From Strigamia acuminata (lineage: Eukaryota > Arthropoda > Chilopoda > Geophilomorpha > Linotaeniidae): a stretch of 64,000 nucleotides of DNA. Positions 31,701 to 43,700 of the stretch are shown here, in pieces. The first letter of the stretch is position 1. Each line of letters opens with the position of its first letter. The notes under the pieces are model-generated. The model had not been told where the DNA came from. It made no database searches and worked only from the letters and a program-made list of their open reading frames with translations. The stretch covers positions 496,001 to 560,000 of the forward strand of contig OX442314.1 of assembly GCA_949358305.1 (NCBI GenBank), read 5' to 3'. A program made the position numbers and the translations under genes.

Positions 31701-34700
31701 TTTTTATCGCCATCATAGTTGATTGATTGCACTAGGCGTGTTGCATCCTCACTTAACCAAACAGTGTTGTTAGTACAGTTGTACCTCTCCATATGTTGCT
31801 TCAAATAACCAATTCTTAGTTTTCCCTCTGTAATATCGTTTTGGAATTTTTTTAGGTATCTTTCAACCTGGCGACTGCTTGGTATACCGGAATTTAAATT
31901 CGCATATAAAATTGTGTATTTCGATGGTCCAAGCCACATAAATAACAACATAGCAAATTCTTTTATCGAATCTGAGTCGTATTCATTTCGTTTTCGTTTG
32001 GTATTTGAGATAGCTGCATCCCACATTAGCTGCAAAAAATTGCTGGGTTTAACCGTGGATTCAACAGTGTGTTCCAGGCTTGAGTGGTCTTCAGTAACTG
32101 CCGTACTTTGCTGCTGCAGCAAATGCGTTATAAAGTTGTTTAAATTTTTGTTTTCAATTAACAAGTGTCGAATTTCATCAAGAGGGTTGTAAAAATTGGT
32201 AATCTTTTGGCACATCGCACTTGATTGTAACAATTCCTTTTTGCTTTTTTCTTTTCTGTAATAAGCTCTGGAGTACATTTCTGCAATTTTATAAAAATTT
32301 GTTATCATTTGTAAAAGGCATAAAACAATTTATTTATTCATTACCTATTGGCGTGGTTGTTACAATATCTTGATTTGCACCCAACTCAAGATCTAATTGC
32401 ATTTCATTCGTACATAAGCTTACATTGTCATTATTTTCTGTAACATAATTAAACTGGTCATTATCATTATCATCGTTGTGGGTTATTTCTTCCCCATTCT
32501 TCTCTCCTGTTGCACGGAAATATAATGGCAAACTTTTTTGGGTCATGTTTCCAAATTTACACCTTTTAGCGCACTTTTCTAGATGTCTTGTTGCATTGAA
32601 AACAGTAAAGTGTTTATCTCTGATGTGCAATCGTATTTTCCCATTACACATCAAACACAACACCACAACTTCATAATGTTCAAATATATTGTCACTGCTT
32701 GATTCGCTGGAGGATACGGTAAATTTAAAATCTTTTTCGTGTTTTAAACTCTTTAGCGCTGGATCAGTCTGTTTTGCAAGCCATTTTCTCATTTTTAATT
32801 TCACATCAGTGTAAATTATGGATTCATGAGTGTCGGTTTCTGACGTATTGGTGTTTGATGTGGTGCTTTTTTCAGTTCCATAGTTGCAAAACTTCTGACC
32901 ACAAGAATCATTAGCTTTGTCTGACAGTCTCAGCCGCTTATGTGTTTTCACCACGGTTTTCTCGTTGTCATCGATTTTCCTTCGACAGATATCTTTAAAT
33001 CGTGTTATTTCTTCATGTTGTCCAGGTGCAAAACGAAATTTCTCGGGCTTTTTATGGAATTTTCCATAAATCGCTTTCAGCTCTTTCTCATCTTCGTATA
33101 GATCAGCTGTATCCTGCAGATATTTTTCAATCAATTCATTGCTTTCAATTTTTGAAATTCCAGTTAATGTGAAATATCCTGCAGCTTTCAAGCAGGCTTG
33201 GATCTGTGGCGAAATATCATTCTCTGTTGCGAATTGCCAAACCGTTCCATCCGACATCCTTCCCACAGAAAAAGAAATCTGAAGCAAAACATTATTTATT
33301 AGTAAAGCTGCTATTTTTGCGGGCCTAAAACGACGTAATTGTAGCCGGAAAGCGGATCAAAAAACCGCCCTTTTGCAGACGCATTGCGAAGTTATTGCCG
33401 GCTCATTTTTTGGGTGTAAATAACAATTTTTTTTAACCTAAAAATGAATTTTTTTAACATAAAAATGAATTTTTGGTCCAAAAAATAAATTTTTCGTCCA
33501 AAAAATAAATTTTTTGTCAAAAAAATGAATTTTTTTTAACCTAAAAATGAATTTTTCGTTCAAAAAATGAATTTTTCGTCCAAAAAATGAATTTTTGGTC
33601 GAAAAAATGAATAATATCCTCGATAATATCTTTGCGAGACACCTCTATCATTGGCCAATATAAGTAAAAGTAAGGTAAATTATAAAAAAATTTGTTCATT
33701 ATTCCATTCGATTCCATTACATTTGTGTATGGAATATAAAAAAAGAATCAGGTAATATATTTTATTTATTTTGTTTTATTTATAATCCATACTCAAATTT
33801 AATAAAAAAAAACAAAAAAAAAAGATCTTATTTTGCTAATTACAAATTTTAAAGAGTTTCATTTTCCTTTAAATTAATAACTTACAAGTTAGTAGTAAAT
33901 CAAATCAGATTTTTTTTTCATTAGAATAAAAAAAACGAATAATATATTTTCTTGTGGAATAAGGAACATTTTTTTTAGTAGGAATTTGGCGATCATTTCA
34001 ACCAAAATCGGTGAAAATAGCCCGAAATAGCCCATACGTCGCCATACGTATATTTCAACCGATATCAATAGAAATAGCTTTTCCGAAATATCAAATTAAC
34101 GCGCACTTAGTTCATAATCTGTTACCGTACTAATTATTCAATTTCAATTCAATTTCAATTCAAGTTTGACTCGAATTTCACCGTAGCGCTAAAAAAATCG
34201 TCGACTTTCGTAACAATTTTCGTATGGTCGTATGAATGGAACTTGCCAGAGGAACCTGTAGTTGGAACGAAAAGCATCATAAAAATAATCAATGAGAAAA
34301 TAATAATCCGCAAAAGTCTTACCTTTAATAGGATAAAGTAAAATACGAGGTAAAATAGCACGCAATCCAACTCAATCACAATTGCGAACAATGTTGAATT
34401 CCGGGATTAATTTGAAGTTCGCGCTAAATCATAAATGCGCATGCGCAGATACCGCGCAGCGAGGTGCGCAGGTATAATTTCCTCCGATACGGACAATTTC
34501 AACGACAATTTCCGACAATTTCAATGTGGAACATTTATTTCTCGATTTATTTACAGTTGTCAGTTATTCCCTTGGTTATTCCAGTTTTTTGTAAAAATAT
34601 TATTACATTTTTTTATCATAAATTTTGACTTTATTTTCCTCGATTTGTATACAATTTAAAGATTCGAGATTCGAAGATTCGGTGGGATTCGGAAAGATTC

Positions 34701-37700
34701 GGGCGGGATTCGAAAAGATTCGGGCGGGATTCGGAAAGATTCGGGCGAGATTCGGAAGCCATTGTCAGAGATTCGGTCAAATGTCGCACCCCTCGGATCA
34801 AACTCTCTCTAATCGATTCTTATTCCGAGCCAATTTGCCAAAAAAATCTCAAACTATAAGTCGGAGAATCTAAAATTAACGCACCCGGTTTCTAATTTTA
34901 AGATTTCGACTGATTTATGGTTCGGATTTCGTTTTTTTTAAAATTCTAGTTCAGTTGTGAATAGTTTTTTTTAACGAGTTGACAACTCAACTGGATTAGG
35001 AGATTCTCCGGCACCGCGCAGGCGCTAAAAAGTATATAAAAATGATGTAATCTAATCGTAGCCAATAAGATGGGATTATTTTGAAAGGTTACCCAGATCA
35101 GATCGTCTATTTTTTATCGGTCGAGAATCGAGATCAACAATGGACGGGAATTTGATTTTTGTAGGTGGGAGAAAGTCGATCAACGGCTGGGCGAAAGAAA
35201 TTCACCTTTCCAGGTCGTCATCGAGTTTGAACCGGGAGACGAAAACTCGCATCTGGCGATCGACGATGTTCGTCTGGAAAATTGTTTCCCCGGTAAAAAT
35301 AACCGACATTCATCATTTTCTTTTCAATTTTTTTAAATTTTGACTTTTTTAAATTCTTTTTTTAAAAGATACGTTGCCAAGTCCTGGCTCGTGCGATCTG
35401 CGCCACCATTTTGACTGCGGCGAGAAATGCATCGAGCGCAGCCATGTTTGTGACCTGCACGTGGACTGTGCGAGAGGAGAGGACGAAACTCAGGAATGTG
35501 GTGAGTTGGAATTGAGGAATACATTTTATATATTTTTTATTTCTGCATCGATTATTGTGTAGAGAAAATTCCCCACCACGCCAAGTGTAATTTCGAGGCG
35601 GACGACGACACAATGTGCGGCTGGAGTAACGATCAAACGGATCATTTGGATTGGATTCGACACCAGGGGTCGTTGGAGAAACGGGGCCCGCCGCACGACC
35701 ACACTTATAAAAATTCATCAGGTGGGAGATTAATTGACCTAATTGTGTGGACTTTGTCAAAATGTAGCCCCCAAATCTCATCTCATGTCCAGGATGAATA
35801 ATTCTTAATTATGTTGGAATTTGGGCCTGAAATTTGAGTTTTCTTAATTTTCTGAAGATTATTACTAAAATGTGGGTAAATTTATAGAACTTTAGGCCAA
35901 TTTCCTACGTTTTGGACATTTAGAAATGCTTTTTATGCTTGTTTAAGTTCTGTTCTTATTGAAAAAACTTGGTAAAAACGGGGTAATACTGCGGTATCGT
36001 ATTACCCGGCTTATTGCCGCATGCCGTTGGTCATGGGTTTATGTTTATGACCGTTTTCAAATTGCGCCAAAGAAGTCTATACTGGCATGCCGGTATAGAG
36101 CGAAACATGCCGGTACAAGTGACAAAACTGGTTTTGTTTTTTTTGTTTAAAAGAGCCCAGATGATAAATTATGTTAAAATTTGGGCCTGAAATTTAAGTT
36201 TTCTTGATATTCTGAAGATTCTGAAGATAAAATGCACTTTTTAGAGTTAAAAATGCACTTTTTAGAGTTAAAAATGCACTTTTTAGAGTTAAAAATGCAC
36301 TTTTTAGAGTTAAAAATGCACTTTTTAGAGTTAAAAATGCACTTTTTAGAGTTAAAAATGCACTTTTTAGAGTTAAAAATGCACTTTTTAGAGTTAAAAA
36401 TGCACTTTTTAGAGTTAAAAATGCCCTTTTTGGAACAAAATTTGACCATTTGAAAAGAAATATAACTTTTTCGACGTAAAAACAAATCGGCAACGTGGAA
36501 TTATGTGGTCGGATTTAAGGAGCATTAATTGTATCATTACGAAATCTAAAGGAATATTTTAAACTGAGTATTCCGAAGTTGTTAACCACTCTGTTTGTTT
36601 GAACAGGTCATTTTTTATATTTGAACATGAAGCAAAGTCACGCCGGTTTTGGTTCGAATGCCACCCTGAATAGCGCTTCGTTCCCACCTCCGCCCAAATA
36701 TCACGGACAAATCCATTCCCCTTTCTTCAACTCCTGTCAGGTAAGAGAGAGAGAAGGGAAATTGCACATTTTCCATCTGAGCGTCTGCAATTTGCTTTTC
36801 TTTTAACATCCCTTAGGTCCGGTTTGCGTATTTCATGTTCGGCATGACTTCTGGCGCTTTGGCATTAAATTGCATCGAAAAACCGCCCAGGAGGGACGAA
36901 AAAGCGACAATATTGTGGCGAAAAGCCGGCAAACAGAAGGATGATTGGATTAGGGCCACGGTGCCTCTGCCAAAACTGCTCTACAGGTGAGTGAAAGAAA
37001 ACTCGAAACGAAAGAGAATATTTGTCTATACTCCGAACCGATGTAACGTTGTCCTATTTCACTGGTGTAGTGGCACAAAAAAGTAGCCCGAAACACTAGA
37101 ATCGTAATCGAACTCCAGACATTGTGATCGATTACCAACACTTGTTTCATTGTCGAAGGTGATGCTTAAGCCTGCTATTTTTGCGGACTTAAAACAGTGA
37201 AATTGCGGTTGGAAAGCGGCATTAAAAAACGGCATTTTGCGGACTTATTGCGGGCTTATCCGGCAAATTTTTGACCAAAATTTTAAGGTTTTAAACAAAA
37301 TTTGAAGTTTTTAAAGGAAATTTAAAGTTTTTAAAGAAAATTTGAAGTTTTTAAACAAAATTTGAAGTTTTTAAACATAATTTAAAGTTTTTAAACATAA
37401 TTTGAAGTTTTTAAACATAATTTGAAGTTTTTAAACAAAATTTGAAGATTTTAAACAAAATTTGAAGTTTTTAAATGAAATTATTACGTAATACGGTATC
37501 ACGCAATACGCACGTTCACTTAATGTTCGTAACAAACCTCCCAAAATTGGCAAATTGCGGATTTTCCACAAAATTGCGGCATTATGGTCCGATTGCGACA
37601 ATTGCGGACTAAAAAATACCTCCAATTTCAAAACTTTTGTTGCAAAAATGCTGTATTTGCATTATCCACACTTATGAAACCATTTTGGAGAAGTTTTATT

Positions 37701-40700
37701 TTCGCAAAAGTAGCAGCTTTAGTGATGCTTTGACGCAGAACTACTTTTCCGCATAGTAGCACAATGTCCACAGTTAGGCGTAATTCGGATCAAGTGGGTC
37801 AACGTTGTATTGGTTTTGAGTATACTTGCATGTGTGTACATGTTGATGTAACCGCTGGGGACAGGTCAATATCCAATGGAAGTTTGTCAAGGGATTTTGT
37901 AAAGAGAATATAGTGCAGCTTACTTGTAGGGCTAGATTACTTTTTTAAAATCTTAGAATCGGGATGCGTCTTCAAAAGCTTTTTTTCTATTGTTATTCAA
38001 TGGGAATGACGTCACGTACAAACACGAAACGAGTTTTGCATACGTTTTAGAGTTTTTGAATGCAACGACTGAAATTAATGTTCGTCTTAGAATCGAAGAA
38101 AAGATAACACGTGTATAGAAAATGATGCAGAGAGACTGGTTTATGGTTTATGGTTTACGGCCGTTTATTTAGTTTGTCTCTTTTATTGCTACGGCACTAG
38201 CATCTGGGACCAAGATGTTGACCATGTGGGTAGTGTGGTCGGATTGCCATTGTTTGTGTGGGTTAGAAGACTCGCTCGGTGCATGCGGTGTTCAAGATAC
38301 GGGGAACGGCTTAACAGTCGATTCTCTAAGCCAGGACTTGTTAAACTTTTTTCACTGGCCATTCCTTTTTTCTCGAGAAATTTGTGGGCGAATCCGGATG
38401 AATAGGTTTAGGTCTACAATAGAACATTGTTATAACGAACCGCGCTATAACGAATTTTTCGTTCTAATAAATACTTAAAAATGGCTTGGTTGGTTGGCCG
38501 TAGTAGTCTGTCTTGACTAAGTATTTGAAACTGTAATGGAGTGTAAACTATTTCTAGTTGCCTTCGAAAAATCAAGATGGCGGACCCGCTAGTCCGCGAC
38601 ACACACGCTTGCTTGTGAAAGTTCAAAGTGACTCATTTATTCTAACAATAGGTTTAAATACAAAGGTAGTCGGTTTTATTGGTTCCGACATCTGAACGCC
38701 CATCGGACATATCTGCGTCATGTTTAAATGCCCCCCAGCGACATGATGTTGTCCGTCTTGAACCTCGAAACTCCACATTAGCATGCAAATAACGTGACCG
38801 TTGGTGGAGTTGAGACTTACATAACGAGGCTCGACTGTGTACAGGGTGTTCCAGGCGAACTACAGAAGAAAGAAGTTGAAGTTCAAAATTGTGTTGAAAA
38901 GTTAAATGGGAAGTGTTAGGTATACTCTGTCCAAGTGTAACTTGGGCCTATTTCCGATTGGCTGAGCCTTTTCACTGGTGTAGTGATACCAAAGAATAGA
39001 TCAAAACACTGGCTGACATTTTGAATGCTGTCCAGACAAAACAGCCAATAATAAATTTGAAAATTGTTTTGTTCCTGGAAGAAGCAAACAATACACTTAA
39101 TAAACAGGAATGTTGAAATAAACCAACATAAATCTTTAAAACAAACATTTGAGTTGCGCGACTCACAGTTTATGAACTATATAGTTATAACGTTCGCCAA
39201 AAATGTAAATGCGGGAAGTTTGTTGTCCGCCATTTGCCCGTAAAATCACGTCATTTTGCACCTTTTCGGCCGGATGTCGCCACAAACACAAGACAGAATC
39301 GCATTACAGTCTAACAATTAAATTGTGCTAGATGTGAAGTCCTGTAGTTGATCGTCCTAGGTTGTGCTAACAAGAAAGTCTTACTTGCTGCAATTTCCTC
39401 TCGGTTAATGTGTTAATTTTTACCTTCGTATTGGCGATTGGAATAAATTCAAAATTTAATGTCCTGGAATTGATTCGAAACTGTTGTTTTTGTTAGTTTG
39501 AAAGTGTGTGGTAAAAATGCAGGAATGAATTTATTCTGGCCTAACTTGTGTTGCCCAAAAGCGAGGATATTTAACCGAGGAAACTTGAATTGCAGGGTTT
39601 CGATGCTCCTTGCGGCTTTCTTTCTTTCCTTCCTTCCTTCTCCCCTGTTCAAGTGACTGGAATACTTTATCCGGTCATGCGTTAATGCACACATTCGACG
39701 AATTGACTTATTCAAATTGAAAATTCAAGTGGTGCTATCCTAACCCCAGAACAAGGATACTTTTTCAACAGATCTATCTTCCTGTCAAATTAAATGAGCG
39801 AGCGAGCCAATATGGGCCAAGTTTTTGACTAGCGTTGATCTGAAAACATGACGTCATTCCAGGCACTTAGCGATTAGCTGCGTAACTAAATCGGGCAGAA
39901 AAATTGATGTAATTTGTATTCGAATTGTGGGTGCACTTGAAATTCAGCAGCAGTTACGCGAGTGAAATGGAAACGTGACGTCATAGTCCCCCGTGGAGCT
40001 GCTTCGAGTGGAAGCCAGCCTGGTGTTGGAAACATTGAGTTGCAACCTGTTGTCGCATGCTTCTGCATATTCTCTCCAGGACTGACGTGGGGGATGAGTA
40101 CAATGAATGAGAAATGGGAAAAGGATTAGCTAAGGAGGGAAAACGACGCTTTCCCTAAAGTTCCTTCAGATCTACCACTGTATTGAGGAGAAATGGCTAA
40201 TGATGATAATTCATTAAAGGTCAAGTGCACTGAGTGGAATTTTTACATTTTCTGAAAGCTCGTAATAAAATACAAATAATAAAATACCAATAATCATCGA
40301 GAAAAAAATTCAATTGTGGCTACGTTCACGTCCGACGTGCAGTGTTGTATCTCGTTCACCAAATCGCGAACTAGTTCAAGTTCGCGTTCATCACCGTGTG
40401 AACTAGTTCAAGTTCGCGTTCATCACCGTGTGAACTAGTTCACGTTCACGTTCACGTTCACTACAATTTTTTTAAAAGTGAACTAAGTTCAAGTTCACGA
40501 ACTTGAACCAATAGTTCAGTTCACTCTTCCAATTTTTTCTTAAATAATTCAAATGTTTTTTTTTATGTTCTGTGGTTTGCAGATGAAAAAAAAAAACACT
40601 TTTTTTTTCTAAAGCAGTCGTTTTCATTGGTTTTAATGACGAAAACAGCTGTTTTTGCCGTTTTCGTTGTAAAAAGTGATCAAAATGAATGTTTAATGAT

Positions 40701-43700
40701 GAAAACGTCATCAAAACGTTTAAAACCGATGCAAAAAGTTACGTTTTTGCGATGTTTTCATCATCAAACATGGTGAACGTGAACATCGTTCAAGTTTACT
40801 CTTAAAAGTGAACTATACTCTTTCCACACTCAAGAAACACCTCTCAAAGCTTGGCTCCCATTGGCCACCAATCAACTGCAGTTCTGAGGATTAGTACAGC
40901 AGTTGATTGGTGGCCAATGGGAGCCAAGCTTTGAGAGGTGTTTCTTGAGTGTGGAAAGAGTATAAGTTCGTTTTTTTGCGTTCACTTGTAAAAGTGAATT
41001 AAGTTTGTTTTTTGCGTTTACTTGTAAAAGTGAACTAGTTCGCGATCTTAGTTCGCGAACTAACGAACACTGCCGACGTGAACGTACTATTTTCATGATG
41101 CGCTGTGATTGGTTGAGAGATGCATTGAAATACGAACTGAAAATACACAGTTTGGTCTACTTTGCTAAAAACGGATTGGGGGGGGGGGGGGTTAACCTTG
41201 TAAGAAAAAAAGAAGCTTAAACCTCGAGAACATTGACTTTGAGTAAACTTACGTTGAGGAATCGAATCGACATCAATGGATCTCAGCCAATCACAGCGCG
41301 TCATGAAAATAATACGTTCACGTCGGACGTGAACATAGCCACTGCCTATTTCATAATCACAATCCAAAAACGTAGTTAACCAAAAGCAATGCATGGTGGT
41401 CGCAGACTTCTTGCCTTGCGTCATCAGTTCAAATCAGACAGTCATGCACATGCGCAGACTGACTGTCGATTCAAAATTCAATGCGCAATTTTTTTAATGT
41501 TTTGTGATAGTTCAAAAATGTTTTTTTTTCTGTGACATTGATAGCAATTAGGATGAAGTCATTTTTTAAAGGATTTCCAATCAATCTTATTATTCGAAAA
41601 CAATGGATTGATTGAGGTCAGACACCTTGGATCCACCCAGATCCAAGAATCCAGGTCAAATGAACTTTTGAACTGACTATGTCATGCTCCCACCATGCAT
41701 TGCTTTTTGTGAAATGAGCTAAAACACGATTTCTGGGGTCGGAATTTGATTTGTTTAAGGGCTGCAATAGATCGACAACCATTTTGTTGTTCCAGATAAT
41801 CAAAATGCATTATGGGTAGTTCACACGTGACGTCATGTTTACCAGAAAACTAAAGCCATGTAAAAGCAGTAAAAGCCATCCGCATAAATAAAATCCGAAT
41901 CTTAACTTATCTGTAAAACTGAGTGCATTTAAACGTGATAAATGATTGATCGTACAATATCCAATCGGTATTGCAATTCCTGTCAAGCATTGTGACACAT
42001 TACAGGTGTAATATTGTTAATTGGGACAGTTATGTGATTTCTCAGTGTCTGCAAATTCTCATGCCGTGAGGTGTCTGTCAACACTCGCAGATATGGAATA
42101 ACGTGAACATTGAAACCGGCAATTTAATTAAAGTTGTATAAATGAAAATTAAAACTTATTGAATCCCTGTACTAAATATAAAAATATTTACATGCAGTCA
42201 GCAGTAATCGTTTATTTTACACTCGCTGCATTCAAAAACTAAAACATTTTGTGTTTTACTTCAATTTTAAACCAAAAATGACATCATTTCCTGTTTAAAT
42301 CCATGTTAAAACTTAAAATACACTTTGACTAAAATTGTTATTTTAATTTTTGAATGCAGCTGCAGTTATTGCAAATGGGTGTTATTTTATCGATGTTGTA
42401 TTGTAAACAACAACACTGGGTTCTGGAAACTTTCGGTAGAACTACGGGGTGTTCACAAAGTTTTTAGACAATTTTAAAAAATTAACGTTAGGTGATAACA
42501 AAATAATTCTTTTTGCATATTAATACGTTTAAGTTTTTTCATTTATTTTGGAAATCGATTAAGAAATAAAAATAATTAAAAAGGAAATGTATGATGTTAG
42601 GATATCCTTCGGCTGTTGAAGGGCACCCTTCCTGTGTCAGGAAAATAAATCTTCTTATTTGTTTCCACACAAAGTAATGTATTTACCATACTTGTATATG
42701 TGAGGTAAAATATGTCTAGGTTATAATATATATATTATAAATGTCTTGTCTGGTGCAAAACGACGTTATTTTGTGGGCAAATGGCGGACAACAAACATCC
42801 CGCATTTACATTTTTGACGAATGTTATAAAAATAGTTCAATTTTATTTAACGTTTGATTTTAAAATAACATAGAAAAAAAACAATAACTAATTTTCAAGC
42901 ATTATTTTTAAATCAAACGTTATATAAAATTGAACTATAGTTATAACGTCCGCCAAAAACGTAAATGCGGGATGTCAGTTGTCCGCCATTTCTAAAAAAT
43001 GGCGGATGTGAAGTCCTATACTGAAATTGTATCTGTTGTGATTACACGTTGATTTACTCTTCGGGCTTTAATTGGATGTAAACATTCACGGATACGGAGG
43101 CATTAACTTCTCATGTTTTTATGCGGTGTGGGCGACGTGGGCGTATGCACAAATGACGCCCACCTTGTTTACGAATTGGGTGTATGAAGAAGATGGGGAA
43201 GGATAACAATTCCTTTCACTCGGTTTCGCACGCCTGCAAGCAAAGCGATGTTATTAAATCTGACATTGTTCCATTTTAATATCCGGTTACCACCGTTTTC
43301 CTACCCGAGAGAATGGGCTCGAAAATCTCGGGATTTGTGCCGGGAGAATGGAAGGCACGTGACCGCGATGCGCCAACACGATTGGCCGCCCGTTTGACGC
43401 CGCCATTTGTAAAGGTCACGACGATTGAACGAAGTCGGGAATTTCTAGGAAATTCGACGATGCTCGTAAATTAATTTTGAATTTATAACGGCGGTGTGGT
43501 GGGTGGGGAAAGGAAACTCGGGGGAGGAAAAGGAAATTTAATAACGATTCGTGGCTGTTGTTTCGAGTTTATCGATTAGTCGAGTCTTTTGTGCGAGACG
43601 TGGCGAAGTTTTGAGTCAATCACGCTGCCATCTTAGTTACAATCTCATTAAAATTGGAATGTATGGAGTTGTATTTTTCTTTGAAAGCTATCGGTTGCAG

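Larger units (their letters stand above)
19241..34796. mobile_element. Giant palindrome: two tail-to-tail copies of a DNA transposon
   Basis: The left arm (19241-29545, less the 5112-bp copia insertion with its duplicated target) and the right arm (29604-34796) are each 5193 bp and inverted. Paired positions sum to 54037 outside the copia insertion and to 59149 inside it, with no drift, so there are no net indels. All paired open frames have identical translations. A 58-bp loop (29546-29603) separates the arms. The whole lies in ALK intron 2, on the intron's own GT-AG frame. Confidence 0.93.
40313..41345. mobile_element. Outer MITE of a three-level nest
   Basis: Inverted ends: GTGGCTACGTTCACGTCCGACGTG…GTACTATTTTCATGATGCGCTGTGATTGG at the left, CCAATCACAGCGCGTCATGAAAATAATACGTTCACG…TAGCCACTG at the right. 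A partial relative lies at 51984-52222. It includes a 14-G run at about 41176. Confidence 0.75.
36987..43687 (+). other. ALK: ALK intron 7, filled with transposon relics
   Basis: No host exon is seen. It holds the repeat family at 37025-37830, pogo-like relic 38415-38838, nested MITEs 40313-41345, and inverted-repeat elements at 42228-42360 and 42743-43010. A phrase TAACGTTCGCCAAAAATGTAAATGCGGG at 39187 recurs at 42950. Confidence 0.7.

Noticed and set aside
36174-36493. Repeated NSKKCIF or MHFLELK peptides
   Set aside because: They come from a 21-bp minisatellite whose unit is a multiple of three; it is intronic.
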